Part shown: piece after piece, positions 1 to 11,241 of the stretch
Position numbering within the stretch: position 1 is the first letter of the stretch
How the letters are laid out: each line of letters opens with the position of its first letter
Source: Ampelocalamus luodianensis
Lineage: Eukaryota > Streptophyta > Magnoliopsida > Poales > Poaceae
Length of the DNA stretch: 64,000 nt
Direction: 5' to 3'
NCBI GenBank assembly: GCA_036346255.1
Contig: CM070635.1
Span: 42,993,715-43,057,714, forward strand
The notes under the pieces: generated by a model
Database searches by the model: none
What the model was told of the DNA's origin: nothing
Seen by the model: only the letters and a program-made list of their open reading frames with translations
Made by a program: the position numbers and the translations under genes

Positions 1-316
1 TTTGTCAAGAATTTTCTCCATGTAATGAGATTGACTAAGCTCAAAACCCCCACTATTTTGTTTCACTTTGATGCCCAAAATAGTGTCCACTTTTCCAAGA
101 TCTTTCATTTTGAAAAAAAACCCAGAAATATCTTTATTTCTATTATACCTTTGGCATCATTGCTAATGATTAACATATCATCAACATAAAGGCACACAAA
201 AATCACAATGTTTCCCATAAATTTACAATATAAACACTTATCAGAAATGTTGTGAACAAATCCGTTTTAAAGTATGTCTGAGTCAATTTTTTCATGCCAC
301 TTCTTAGGCGCTTGTT

Positions 317-604
317 TTAGTCCATATAATGACTTAACAAGTCTACATACTTTTTGTTCATTTCCGATAGAACAAAACCTTCTGGTTGTTCCATGTAAAT
401 CTTCTCATCGAGATCTCCATTCTGATGAACATGTAAGTTATGCAGCAAAGCAAGAGCGAATAATATTCTTATTGTAGTTATTCTTGCCACCGGTGCATAA
501 GTGTCAAAATGGTCAATTCCTTCTCTTTGCCAAAATCCTTTGGCTACTAATCTAGCCTTGTAAGTATTTAGTGTACCATTCGCGTGATACTTTCTTCTAA
601 ACAC
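317..604 (-). pseudogene. copia reverse transcriptase fragment
   Basis: This open segment of 95 residues carries the N-terminal part of the copia RT domain (RVT_2): KARLVAKGFWQREGIDHFDTYAPVARITTIRILFALA, followed by an acidic DLDEKIYMEQPEGF stretch that corresponds to the usual DVKTAFLNG-like segment. The first catalytic aspartate region is altered (NGDLDEKIYM). Downstream, toward position 1, the frame shifts and a YVDDMLI active-site motif follows. It is part of the broken element covering 1-2940 and has no role as a host gene. Confidence 0.8.
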
Positions 605-1043
605 CCACTTGGATCCAATGGTTTTAGATCCCTATGGTAAATCGACAAGCTTCCAAGTCTGGTCAGATATTATAAAATCCATTTCATCTTGAATGGCTTC
701 TTTCTAGAAAACTGAGTCTCTAGAATTCACTGCTTCATTATAAGCACTAGGATCATCTTCCACTTGAAGAATAAGAGGTACCCTTCGAATAAAGTTCTCT
801 TTATTTCCTTCAACTAGAAATAACATAAATAAGGAAATACGCTAAGAATCTATTTCGTCTGGTCCTAAAACCTTAGCCTTACGAGCATGTTTGCTCCTCC
901 AAACCTCGAGTTGTTGTTCAACAATTTCAGAAGAATTCTCCTCTTGAGAGTTTAAATTTTGTTGTTGTTGAACACCCTTTGAGATATTCTCCTCTCGCGA
1001 ATCTCTAAGGTTTTGAAAAGTTTTACCTGTAGTGGTTAAATTC

Positions 1044-1837
1044 TCAAAAAAACTCAATATCTTTGGATTTAACAATTACATTGGACTCTAGGTTTAAAAG
1101 CGTATAAGCTTTGTTGTTTGTAGCATAGCCTACAAAAGCACTATTTAATCCTCTAGGACTCAACTTGGTCCTTGTAGGATCAAGGTTCTTGTAGTAACCA
1201 AGACATCCCCACACTTTAAAATGTAGTAAGCAAGACATCCCCACACTTTAAAATACCTAATTACAGACTTTCTTCCTTTCCATATCTCATATAGAGAAAC
1301 TTGACATTTCTTTCGAGGAATTCTATTTAAAATATGAGAAGCAACAAGTAATGCTTCACCCCAAAGACTAAAAAATAACTCTAAATGCATCAACATAGCA
1401 TTTATCATCTCAATAAAAGTTCTATTTTTACGTTCTGCCAAGCCATTTTGTTGTGGTGTTCTTGGAGGAGAACTTTGGTGGATAATACCATTCTCTTCAC
1501 ATAATACATCAAATATATTTCCAAAATATTCTCCACCTCTGTCACTTCTCAGGATTTAAAATTTTCATCCTAATTGATTTTCCACTTCTGTTTTGTACAC
1601 TTTGAAAACACCAAAAGTATTGTCTTTATGTTTCAGCAAATAAACATAAGTATATCTAGAGCAATCATCAATAAAGGTAATGAAATACCTATTTCCACCT
1701 CTAGTTAATATGCCATTAAGTTCATATATATCTGAATGTACAATATCTAATAAGTTAGAACTTCTTTCTACACTATGAAAAGGTTTTTTTAACCATCTTT
1801 GATTTAACACAAATTTCACATTTATTGAACTCATCAA
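1044..1837 (-). pseudogene. copia integrase, broken
   Basis: Three overlapping minus-strand segments make up the integrase core. Residues such as LLDIVHSDIYELNG, YFITFIDDCSRYTYVYLLKHKD and MAERKNRTFIEMINAMLMH are characteristic of the copia rve domain and the GKGY/NG..ERKNRT region. The C-terminal part contains FKVWGCL twice because of a local 32-bp tandem duplication at 1191-1254. Thirty-two is not a multiple of three, so the duplication shifts the frame. A stop near 1560 separates the N- and C-terminal halves. The product cannot be functional. Confidence 0.8.
1191..1254. repeat. 32-bp tandem duplication inside copia integrase
   Basis: The units 1191-1222 and 1223-1254 are identical except for one base (gtagtaacc versus gtagtaagc). 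The duplication lies in the integrase coding region of the copia fragment and shifts its reading frame. Confidence 0.9.
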
Positions 1838-2480
1838 TTTTGCGAGAAATCAAACCATGTTTAACCAATCTTTTCATAGTGCTTATACTAACATGTGCTA
1901 ATCTATCATGCCATAATGAAACAGAGTCAAGCATGTAAGCAGAATGAGAAGATTTATTTATTGCTGTAACATCAATGTTGTCAACAGTACATAGTTTTAT
2001 CATCCCATTACATGAATACCCCTTCCTTACAAATATACCACCATGAGTCAAGATTAAGTTGCCCGATTCATACACACTTTTGATACCCGGCTTCCCAAGA
2101 AGATCACTACTTACAAGGTTCATGTTCATATCTGGCACATGAAGAACGTTCGCCAACGTAATCTTCTTTCCAAAAGTGAAGCTCAGTTCGATGCTTCCTT
2201 TCCCATGCACCTTAGACTGATTTTCATTTCCTATCTGAATTTCTTGTCTATCGGTAGCATCAATATAAGTCTTGAATAAAGACTTATCATAGGAAATATG
2301 AACAGTGACACATGTATCATACCACCATCGAGGAACTTTACCTTGTACTGCCATGACTTCACTCACAGCGGCGATGATCTTATCATCATCCATTTTAGTT
2401 GCATATGTTGTATTTTTTGTTATTTGCACCCTTGTGGTACCTGCAATCACGAGCAAAATACCCGCTCTTGCCACAAGCAT
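1773..2480 (-). pseudogene. copia protease and pre-integrase segment
   Basis: This 235-residue open segment covers the copia aspartic protease and the GAG-pre-integrase domain. The protease active site is recognisable by position (WWYDTCVTVHISYDKSLF) but the DSG triad has become DTC, so it should be inactive. It is followed by VLHVPDMNMNLVSS, then LWHDRLAHVSISTMKRLVKHGLI and an EICVKSK motif, which are the hallmark zinc-binding HHCC-like residues preceding the integrase. It overlaps the integrase fragment in the same strand and belongs to the same broken element. Confidence 0.8.
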
Positions 2481-2940
2481 ACCAACTTTTTCTTATGTAC
2501 TTTTCTTCTTAAAAGTGCCTTTGTTCTTCTTGGGTCCGATATTAAAACATTTTTTTCGCCTTTCTTGTTAGGCTTACTGTCACTTACAGCATTTGCCTTG
2601 GAGGAACCGGCTTTAAGATTGACATTTGCCATTTGTTTTCACTTTCGATTCGAAGAGTCATGTCTCTTCATTTCGTATCCTATCAAACTTTATATAATGA
2701 GAAGCCCTTCAATATTCGCAATCCCATACTCTGGGTCTGTTCACAATGAGTTTTCACTTTGTTTTAGTGCAAACTTCGTCTAAGTTTGTCATATCCTACT
2801 AGTTTATTTGTAGTAGACCCTTGAAGCGATTAGATATAGTGCAAATATCGCTTTAGAAAGCGCTTCTGGCGTGATTCAAGTATCCTTCTCCACAAAATTC
2901 CTAACAATAGCTAATTAATTTACACACTTAAGATAGGAAA

Positions 2941-3420
2941 GTATTAACTGGCATATATCATCCCTTCCGAACCATGACAAACTTCTTTAAATAGTTTCAG
3001 TTCTAAAAAAATATTTAAATGGTTTCAGCCGCGTGGCACTTTGATTTTTCTCAATTATTTAAAATAGTTTGAAAAGAAAATACATATGCAAGCCATATTT
3101 TTGTTGAATTTGAGATGTGTATTCCAGAATAATTTAAAAATTAAAATGGTTCATATTTTGAAAATAACAGTTGACTTCAAATTCTATAACAGGTTGAAGT
3201 AAAGTATTGGATTTGAATTGTGAATAATGGGTGATTAGAAAGGAATAAATTAACTATCAAATTTCATAAATTTAAAAGTTACAGCATAATATAACTATAT
3301 TAAATTTAATTTGAAATATATTTCCTTCTATACAAAAATAATTGAGATGTATTCCTTTGTTGCAACATGAATCCCGTCATGAACAAATCCTCATGTCTTA
3401 ATCTCTAGTACCGTTAATGC
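2941..3420. other. AT-rich spacer between copia and LINE
   Basis: The stretch is strongly AT-rich with no open frame of note and no terminal repeats that I could pair. It may be decayed copia leader or old intergenic DNA. I see no gene in it. Confidence 0.5.
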
Positions 3421-4065
3421 AAAAAAAAATCAAGAACGCGCAAGAGCCTTGCGCATCATTTCATTAAGTAGAAGAAGATGGATACAAACTAAAGGAAACA
3501 ACTCCACACAACAAGGGTCAAAAACCCAGAGAAACTAAAACAGACAGGAAGGAAGAACCAAAAAAAGAAACAAAACCAGAATGACCTAAGAGGAATATCT
3601 CCTGGCAGAAGGCGCTACCCGACCGATAGCCCCTGCCAAGCTCCAGAGGCTAAACTCATCTTGAATCCGCTGTAAGAGTAGAGGAAAGGAACTCGACTCG
3701 TTATTGAAAACTCTATTGTTCCTCTCCTTCCAAAGCATCCAAGAAACTAGGATGACACAGGAGTCTAGCTTCTTTCTTGCTTGAGGGGATAGGTTGCCTC
3801 GCGCGGAGAGCCAATACTGTTGGAAGGAAAGTTGCCCCACCGGAACTGCATCCGGGAGACCCACACGCGAGAGGAAATGCGCCCAGACCTGGGAGGTTAT
3901 GGCGCACCCAACAAGGAGGTGATCAATAGTCTCTTGGGAGTGTTCGCAGAAAACGCAGACCCCTTGGTTTGGAAACCCGCGACGCTAAAGGCGGTCTGCT
4001 GTCCAACAACGACGATGGATTGCTAACCACACGAAAAATTTACACTTCAGGGGGGCCTGCGCGTG

Positions 4066-4479
4066 CTAGATAGCCTCCGCACTCGGGAACCAACACGAAC
4101 CCAAGAAGAAAGCATTGTATGCTGATTTGGTGGAGTAAAGTCCTGAGGCCTCCCAATACCAGGTGATCTTATCTTGCCGACCCGCGATGAGATCAATGGT
4201 TTGCAAAGCTTCATGAAGACAAAGGATCTCGCCAACGCAGCGCGCATCAAACGGGCCCCTAATGTCCGAGACCCAGGTGTCATCGTGAAGAGCTTGGGCG
4301 ACCGATCTTGTTCTCCGCAGACGAGGGGGGATCACCTTAGCCAAACACGGAAAGAGGTTGGATATGCTACGACCGTTTAGCCATCGATCAGACCAAAATA
4401 AGGTGTCAACCCCGTTGCCGAGTTGCACAATGATTGAGGCATTGAACATGTCTTCCTCTATACGACCACCTCGCGCCAA
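4066..4479 (-). pseudogene. LINE zf-RVT domain segment
   Basis: The translated segment includes LGNGVDTLFWSDRWLNG, ISNLFPCLAKVIPPR and KITWYWEASGLYSTKSAYNAFF. It matches the zinc-binding domain (zf-RVT) region that follows plant LINE reverse transcriptases. The final part of the protein is found at 3864-3586 in another frame (for example SWMLWKERNNRVFNN). Frame breaks between the blocks show that this is a relic. Confidence 0.8.
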
Positions 4480-4641
4480 CAGACCCTTCCAAGGTCTAGT
4501 CTGCCAAGTCCTTTGAAGCCAAAGCCAACGGAGGCGGAGGGCCTTCCCTAGAACTTGTAGGTTGTGTAGACCGAGGCCACCATACCGGATAGGTCGACAG
4601 ACTGACAGCCAAGCGACTAGGCAATGGCCTCCCGAAACGTT

Positions 4642-5181
4642 TTATGTACCTTTCCAAAGGAATGCCCTCCTCCTTTTGTCAATTTCTTTTATAACCGCGA
4701 TAGGTGGGTCAAGCGCCATGAAGCTATACACTGGAATAGAAGTCAGCACTGACCTAGTCAACACTAGCCGACCTCCTTGGGAAAGCATCCCAGTCTGCCA
4801 AGCTTGAAGACGACTTGCGACCTTATCGATTAGTGGTTGAAAATCTGCCTTGGATGGTCTTCTCAAGGACAGCGGCAGTCCAAGGTATTTGTAGGGGAAA
4901 GCTGAAACTGCACAACTCAATTCTTTGGTGATGAGTTCAATTTCGTCGTTGTTACACCGGATTGGCGAGATGGAACTCTTGGCGAGATTTGTTTGCAGTC
5001 CGGATGCTACCCCGAACAGTTGTAATATTTGTTTGATGACGTGCAGATCAGAGGCAACCGGGGTGAGAAAGACAGTCACGTCGTCTGCGTAAAGGAACAG
5101 ACGGTGTGGAATAACCTGCGGACCGACCGGTTGGAGTTTTGAAAAGAAGGTATTAACTCTAATGGCTCCCTTTCCTTTCAT
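4642..5181 (-). pseudogene. LINE reverse transcriptase, C-terminal half
   Basis: This open segment of 179 residues contains the RT active-site motif as FLYADDVTVFL (YADD box). It continues with GLQTNLAKSSISPI, FPYKYLGLPLSLRRPSKADFQPL and LSQGGRLVLTRSVLTSIPVYS, all diagnostic of plant L1-type non-LTR retrotransposon RTs. The upstream RT blocks are missing. Downstream, after a frameshift near 4640-4600, the reading continues with GHCLVAW, YGGLGLHNLQVLGKALRLRWLW. It is part of the truncated LINE at 3421-5190. Confidence 0.85.
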
Positions 5182-5190
5182 ACGTTGATT

Positions 5191-6909
5191 CTTTCTATTT
5201 GACTCTATCCAATGATGTGCAAGGACAACATTAACCTTTAGAAGGTCAAAGTGATCTCTTACCCCCTACATGGTAATAGATCATTATAACCATTCGATCA
5301 AAGGAATCCAACGGCTCCCATCACAGTTGGTGTACCGTAAAGAAACGTGTGAGTTTGGTCTCTCAACAGTGGCAAAGTCTTCCACGTTTGAAAGGACTTA
5401 AGCTTTCGGTGACTTCAAACTTAAGCTCAAACACTCTGTAACAAGCCTCCGTGCATGCAGAGCTCAAGTTCTTGGCCAATTTGTTGACTGCCAAGGCCAC
5501 CACTTGCCTATGAGCTCCACGGGGCATTCAATTCTTTTCGCAGCAAGGTCAACTAATCTTGCGATATATTACTAGAGTGAACGGTCAATCGAAGGCCTGT
5601 CGGTCATACAGGAACTTCACAACAATTTTACAGAAAATAGTTCAGTTTCAACAAAGATCTAGAGAAATCAGCTGGCAACATAGCCTTAACCAGCTGTCGC
5701 TGTTTTGCGCAAGGCATGGCGTCAAGGCCGCCCAGAGGGATTAGGAATTTAGGATCCTATGCATTCAAGTATTTTTAATGCAGAAGATCTACGGTGTGTG
5801 GTATTAGGAGCGACCTCCACTGCCTGATTAAAAATCAAAGGTCGAGGCCAATAGTCAGAGCATGGCGCTCCACTACAGCAAAATCAAAGCGGCAAATATT
5901 GCACTGTTGCTACAGTGCACAGCAAGGTTCTGTTTACGTACTCGCAAAAACTCACAAAAACATTGTTTGCGCAATGAACCTCTTCCGTGATGCTTTCGGT
6001 GACGCAGAGGATCTAGATCCGGCCTAGACCACCAGCTCGGCGATGTCATCGTTCGTTGCTTACGGGGCGCATCCACGATACGAAACGAAGCCAAAGCTTT
6101 TCCTTTGCGGCACGCATCATCTCCCCCTTTGCCAGCGATGTTAGTTCCAACCGCCTTGTCTTCACACAAAACATGTTTCTTCACACAAAACACTGACGAA
6201 CTATTAACGCCACTTGTCTCTAGATTCTGACCAAGAAACGAGAGAAAAAATGGCAAAACCCTGTACTGCAATCGGACTCGTCTGCAAGAGCCCTATCGTT
6301 TCTTGCGAAATTCATGCGTTCCAAACATGCGCTAGGGTTGCGCTGGTCAAAGTTGTAAAACCAAACTCTACTGTGGCATTGCTGTTGTGGACAGTAACAG
6401 CACTACTCCCCCGGCTGCACGCAACAAAACAGCGTTTATTTTTACGTTGGAATCGGTTACCTACTGGGGCATAATAGCAGGAGGAAGAGGGGCATAGGAG
6501 AAGATTGAGAAAGGAGTAGTTTGGTAGAGAATTGACAAAGCGTAGCCATCCACACCACAAGACAAGTGGCAAGCCTGCGAGTCCCTGGAAGAAATAAGAG
6601 GAATTTTTTTCACACAGGAACTCTCGTTCGTGTGGTCCTTGATCCAAAAAAAAATTAGGCTCTCTACTCGCAACGGCATCGAATAACTTGTTAGGGGCCT
6701 ACATCGCGTAAATGCATGATCACGGAGGATTTGGTAGCAACCAAACTAGTTGGCAACAGTCCAATCGTACAAGGAGAAGCCCGAGAGTCCAGACTCAAGA
6801 GCAAGCTTTAAGAGGATGTCTTTTGGATTGGAGGATTGGCAAAGGAATTTTGGATGATTTGTTTTGTTTCGTGCAAATTTTGTGTTCTAAACAAAGCTTG
6901 GTTCGGACT
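5191..6909. other. intergenic stretch, no gene recognised
   Basis: Several short open frames occur (for example 5873-6271 minus and 6312-6647 minus), but none has a recognisable domain, codon pattern or splice-linked partner. The part nearest the LINE could be decayed coding DNA of another element. I could not assign it. Confidence 0.4.
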
Positions 6910-7124
6910 GCGTCTCCAACCCGTAGGATAGTCTAGCGGTGTGTTAGCTTATCTCACTGTCGGATGACCAAAGGTCGACCCCCATCAACCATGGGTGGTT
7001 GGGTGTGTTATTTGTGTAGGTTTTCCACTTTGATTTTCTGGGATTTGAAGCCGTGACATATGAGTTGTGAGCTTTACGATGATTGAACTAGTCAGTTGTT
7101 CTCACCATCAAAAAAAAAAAAAAA
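6910..7124 (+). mobile_element. candidate tRNA-derived SINE with A-tail
   Basis: A box-A-like stretch (GTCTAGCGGT, 6931-6940) is followed about 35 bp later by a box-B-like stretch (GGTCGACCCCC, 6973-6983). This is the spacing of an internal RNA polymerase III promoter. The unit ends in a 15-base A run at 7110-7124. Length, layout and tail fit a plant SINE. I could not find clean flanking duplications and do not recognise the family, so this is a candidate only. Confidence 0.45.
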
Positions 7125-8735
7125 TACTGACCGCGTCAACAGACTAGGATGTTGAAGTTGAGGCATGCTGACTGCGTTATAGCCCAGTTGTCAATGTTGC
7201 ATTTGCAGAGTACAAGAGATCTTAGATCATGAAGAGCGTAGCGATGAAACAAGCAATGGATATATGGAGATGATACGAGCACAGCAACTGCAGTCGGATC
7301 TGAACGAACCTGCAATCGGAGTCGGAGATATGTTGTTGGAGGCCTTGGGGCCTTCACAAGTGACCACAGTCATGCCATGCTCCAGGCAACAGCATGCTAC
7401 TGAAAATAACACTGCCAAAATTTTGCAGGTTAACTATTTGCTTTTGGAGAGCACATCGCATAGAGCATCATAGTTCATATGTCAATTTAGCAGCAGGTTT
7501 TTCTTCGACAATCAACACATACGGGAAAAAACTGGGAGAACAATGAGCAGCAACCCTCAAATAAAATTGACTAGATCAGATAATCTGTTGACAAAGAAAA
7601 GGTAGATTGGTAGGCATTTGACATTAGAGACGAGATTAAGTAGAGTACTAGCTCAGATAGGATATAGCTTAAGCTAATTTATTTGGAAAGGGGAGTCGGG
7701 TGACTCTGATCCATTTTTCCATTTTAAACCCTAAACTTCAGACATGCCTCAATAAAAATAAGTGGTTTTAAGGCTGCTGCAATCAGAGTTGAGGGCATAA
7801 AGTGGACCTTATGAACTAAAACGAACTAAACTTAAAGTTAAGTAATAATATGCTGCCGTCCCCTTTTGGTATTGCTCCATTTTTACAGATGGTAGGGGTC
7901 AGAGAAGATAAAGTTCTTTGGCATGGAACTGGAAAGGAATAAGATGGGAGTGGATTCTCCTCCATGGGTGTTGTGCTTACACCAATTCACAATTCTAAAT
8001 AGGGTATGGGAAAAGGTTACGACTCTCTAATCCACTACTAATGGAGTATCATTATTACCTGAATTCACACATTTCGAGGAGAATCCATCAAGGTTAGCAT
8101 ACAGGTCTCAAAGAATGAAGAAGGACAGCTATTTCAGTCATTTCAGTCAGACTAACGCAGCTTTAGTCAAAAGGTCTCTCTCGTCACCCAACCTCCGTCC
8201 ACGAGTATCATACATGGGTGGCTTAAATAGAAGATTCCGCAACAAAAGCCACCAGTATTCCTATTTAGCTTTGTTCCTCAGCAGATTCTTCTGTCAGCAA
8301 CTGCTACAAAAGGCAATTTCCAAATGCCAAGTCAATCCGGAAACTTTTGCATTGCACTATGATAGATTAATCTTGCCAATAAAGTTAATGAATACACCAC
8401 TGAGCTTTGGTCAAAAGTTGGAACATTTGCAATCACAGCATGAAGCACTGATTATAGCAAAACATCATGTGGAAACATGAAAGTAGAAAATGGGGTGTAA
8501 AAAAAGGTAGAAAACGATCAAAGCCCACAGATTCAAACACAGGATCTTGAACCCAAAATTCAAGAAAGAAAAAACAAAATCTCACTTAGATGTGCACATG
8601 CCAATTTTCAAATAAACATTGATTAAATAATAATATAGGTTAACAACAATTGGCATGAACACCATCTACTAATCAGAAAAATACTGTGCACTGACGCTGT
8701 ACAAGGTTGTGGCCAGATATGCATCCCACTCAAGC
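7125..8735. other. intergenic stretch with one fold-back candidate
   Basis: No gene is recognisable. The 121-residue open frame at 8115-8480 has no domain and looks fortuitous. A possible small fold-back element at 7952-8086 begins GGATTCTCCTC and ends GAGGAGAATCC. Confidence 0.4.
7952..8086. repeat. small fold-back / MITE candidate
   Basis: The ends form an 11-bp inverted repeat (GGATTCTCCTC against GAGGAGAATCC) around about 110 bp. Similarity extends loosely inward (ending GTGT on both sides). No clear target duplication is visible, so it may simply be a chance inverted repeat. Confidence 0.35.
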
Positions 8736-9168
8736 TGTCACGTCCCGTGTCGGAACGCAACATGTAGTCGTGGAAGATAGGAGGTTTTGGCCTAGGGCCT
8801 CGGCCGGGAGCTGTGATGTAGCTTCGGTAGTAGAAGGAAAGCGCAGGGGGGAAAGGTTGCACCGGGATTAGAGGAGAAGCACGGGATTGGAAGAAGAGAG
8901 ATAAGTTGATTACTTCTTGCTTGCCGAAACTATTACAGCCGGTGCACATTATATAGTGCTCATCAATAGAAACGAACTACGACTCAGACTCTTAATTATA
9001 GAAACTAACTACGACTCGGACTGAGTTCCTAATGGACTCCTATCTCTTATTCAACTGACTCTGCTTGCCGTATCCTCTCCGGAGTCGGATACTTCCTCAA
9101 CTCTTGGCGCAGGGGCAGCTGCTGCTATCTTGCGTGGTCTACGGCTATAATACTTACCCCACATGACA
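8736..9168 (-). mobile_element. solo LTR with 5-bp target duplication
   Basis: The unit starts TGTCACGTC and ends CATGACA, giving perfect terminal inverted bases TGTCA/TGACA. It is flanked on both sides by the same five bases, CAAGC (8731-8735 and 9169-9173). No internal retroelement sequence or second LTR lies nearby, so this is a solo LTR left by recombination between the two LTRs of an inserted element. On the minus strand a TATA-like CACTATATAATG (8949-8960) is followed by a CT-rich tract, which suggests the LTR is oriented on the minus strand. The superfamily cannot be told from the LTR alone. Confidence 0.8.
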
Positions 9169-9173
9169 CAAGC

Positions 9174-10347
9174 ATACTTCATAAAATCGAATAGATGTAG
9201 CTGAAGACAGTTATGGTTGAGTTACTCATGCATTTTATGCTTCTATCTATCACTAGCTTCCCACAAAGTTTTTCAGTAAGTTCAGCTTAAGAAAAAGAAC
9301 ATGTGCTTGCAATTTGATATTGCCAACATATAACTAGAAATGAAAATGCAACTTCAGTGTCCAGCGCATTCTGCATGAATCCCTCTAACAAGCATTATTA
9401 CAACTAAATAGTAGAATAGCTCCTAAGGGTTTTTTTTTTCAAGATGCTCTGCAACTGAAATATACTAGTTGATCAATCACATGAACCAATGATCATTTTT
9501 TTATAAGACTGCATAGATTAGAAAACTGGATTGAATCATGCGAAGCAACCAGATTTTTTCACAGTGACTCAGCCTTCGTAACACACTGAAGTCTAAACAG
9601 TCTGCCAGCCTATTTTAAGATAAAAAATCCTAGAATTATAAAAATCAGGTTGTTATTCTACGGACAGAAGTACCCTCTTATGTCATATCTCCAACCAGTA
9701 GGCACACTGCTTTTTTTCACTTTCCAACAACATGCATGTCTACATATATCGCTCTGAAGTCCTTTTGTTTTGAAAAGAAAAGAAAATTAGCAACAATTTG
9801 ACTGAGCTCCAAGGTTTAAACAAAGTTGCAATTTTATCCTTTTATGAAAAGGATGATACAATTTACATACCCTCAAAGAACCTTTGTTTCCTACTTCCTA
9901 CAAAACAAGCATAATGTATCAAGGGCAAAGTAAAACTTTTAAAAATGGACCAAGAAATGGTTTATCTTGCTCATATTAATTGCAGACCTCACGATCAAAG
10001 ATAATAGGATTAACAATTGTATGGAATGAACATTTTTGTGTATAAGTAGTAAAAACAGCAGCAGCATCTTTTTAGACATCAAAAAAATTATCAAAATGAT
10101 GGAATTCTCTAATTCATTGTGGTCAAGTCCTTTGCCCAGTATAACTGACAGTACTGACCATTTGATACAGATGTCTAACTGCCTATTAGCTCACCTACTG
10201 TGTTAGAACAAGTTAAGGATGGAGAACTCCTCTTGTATCCATATGAAAAGGCAATAAAAATGCAACTGTCTGAGTACAATTGTGAAAGTGTCACATGCAA
10301 CACAGAACATTAAGAATACCATGATAAGCATTAGTGCACATGAAGAT
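9174..10347. other. AT-rich intergenic stretch
   Basis: No open frame, terminal repeat or known motif was recognised in this AT-rich interval between the solo LTR and the copia element. Confidence 0.5.
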
Positions 10348-10352
10348 AATCA

Positions 10353-10497
10353 TGTCAGAAAAGACAAGGCTAGGGTTTGGCTATTCACAACTGTGCATTT
10401 TATTCATTTATTGAGAGGTATATATATAGACATTGTTACATGAGCCTCATGGGCTAGAGTGGGAGAGAGAGAATGAGAATGTACAACACTCTTAACA
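10353..10497 (-). repeat. 3' LTR of the 10-14 kb copia
   Basis: This LTR of 145 bp starts TGTCAG and ends CTTAACA on the plus strand. It differs from its partner at 14064-14222 by a handful of substitutions, a TA unit and an 18-bp segment that is duplicated in the partner. The differences suggest an insertion that is old but not ancient. Confidence 0.9.
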
Positions 10498-11241
10498 CCC
10501 CCATTCAAACTCAAGGTGAATCAGGAGGATCTGATGCACTGAGTTTGAGTAGATGAAGTCGATGATGTTCTCGAGTCTGAAGACAGTTATGATTGTACAC
10601 TCTAATATTGTGAGCTCCTTTGTCATAGCCAACTGCCACTCAGGGACACTGACAGCCTCCTGATAGGTACTCGGCTCAGCTACTGCACCTGCACGAGAAA
10701 AACCCCATCTCTCTGGTGTCTGGATAGAAGAACGATCATGTAGGGCATATCGTGATGTAGTAGAACGATCATCAGAGTCGGTGGTACTGGACGGAGGATC
10801 AAGTGGAGGAGAGTAGTACTGAGGATCAAAAGGAATTCTCTGTCGGTGACTATAGTGAAAGGGAAAAGTGGAAGCGTACTGGTGGAGAAGGTACACTAGA
10901 AGGTGAAACTGGTGGAAAAGGTGTATCTGGAGAAGGCAAGTCTGGTGAAGAAATGGGAGGTAGCCACAAAAAGGAGATGGAATCTGTGGAAGGAGTGTGA
11001 TGTGTAGAAAGATGACAAAAGAAAGGTCGACCCTCATCAAAAGTCACATCATGAGATACGAATGCGACGTGCTAAGAGATCATAGCAACGATAGCCCTTA
11101 TGCTCAGGACTATAACCCAGGAAGACACACTCAACCGACTAAGCACTCAGCTTGTTGCGCTCACAGGGTGCTAGAAGGATATAGCAGACACAACCAAAGA
11201 CACGTAGATGAGCATAGCGAGAAGGTGCTCTATATAGGACC

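Larger units (their letters stand above)
1..2940 (-). mobile_element. Ty1/copia retrotransposon fragment (gag-PR-INT-RT), degenerate
   Basis: Minus-strand reading gives the copia polyprotein in its normal order: a gag remnant (about 2.9-2.45 kb), a protease/pre-integrase block (2480-1773), integrase (1837-1044), then reverse transcriptase (from 640 to the window edge). The protease core reads WYDTCVTVHIS where an active copia enzyme has a W-x-D-SG-A/S-x-H pattern, so the catalytic DSG is lost. The RT keeps LVAKGF, DTYAPVARITTIR and a YVDD box encoded near 170-195. Frames are broken many times, including near 1560 and by a 32-bp tandem duplication at 1191-1254, so no polyprotein can be made. 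The RNase H region and 3' LTR would lie beyond the window start. I could not find the 5' LTR upstream of gag. Confidence 0.9.
3421..5190 (-). mobile_element. 5'-truncated L1-type LINE
   Basis: Read on the minus strand this is the C-terminal half of a plant L1-like ORF2. It includes the end of the reverse transcriptase, the GGLGLHNLQ connector, a zf-RVT domain and the C-terminal tail. The 3' end, at the low-coordinate side, carries the phrase AATGAAATGATGCGCAAG followed by a run of T. Grass LINE 3' ends typically look like this just before their simple-sequence tail. Similarity stops abruptly near 5190, which is a typical 5' truncation from incomplete target-primed reverse transcription. Endonuclease and the first RT blocks are absent, so the copy is dead. 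Confidence 0.85.

Noticed and set aside
8115..8480. 121-residue plus-strand open frame
   Set aside because: No domain, no partner exon, no codon bias and no promoter were seen; it fits chance.
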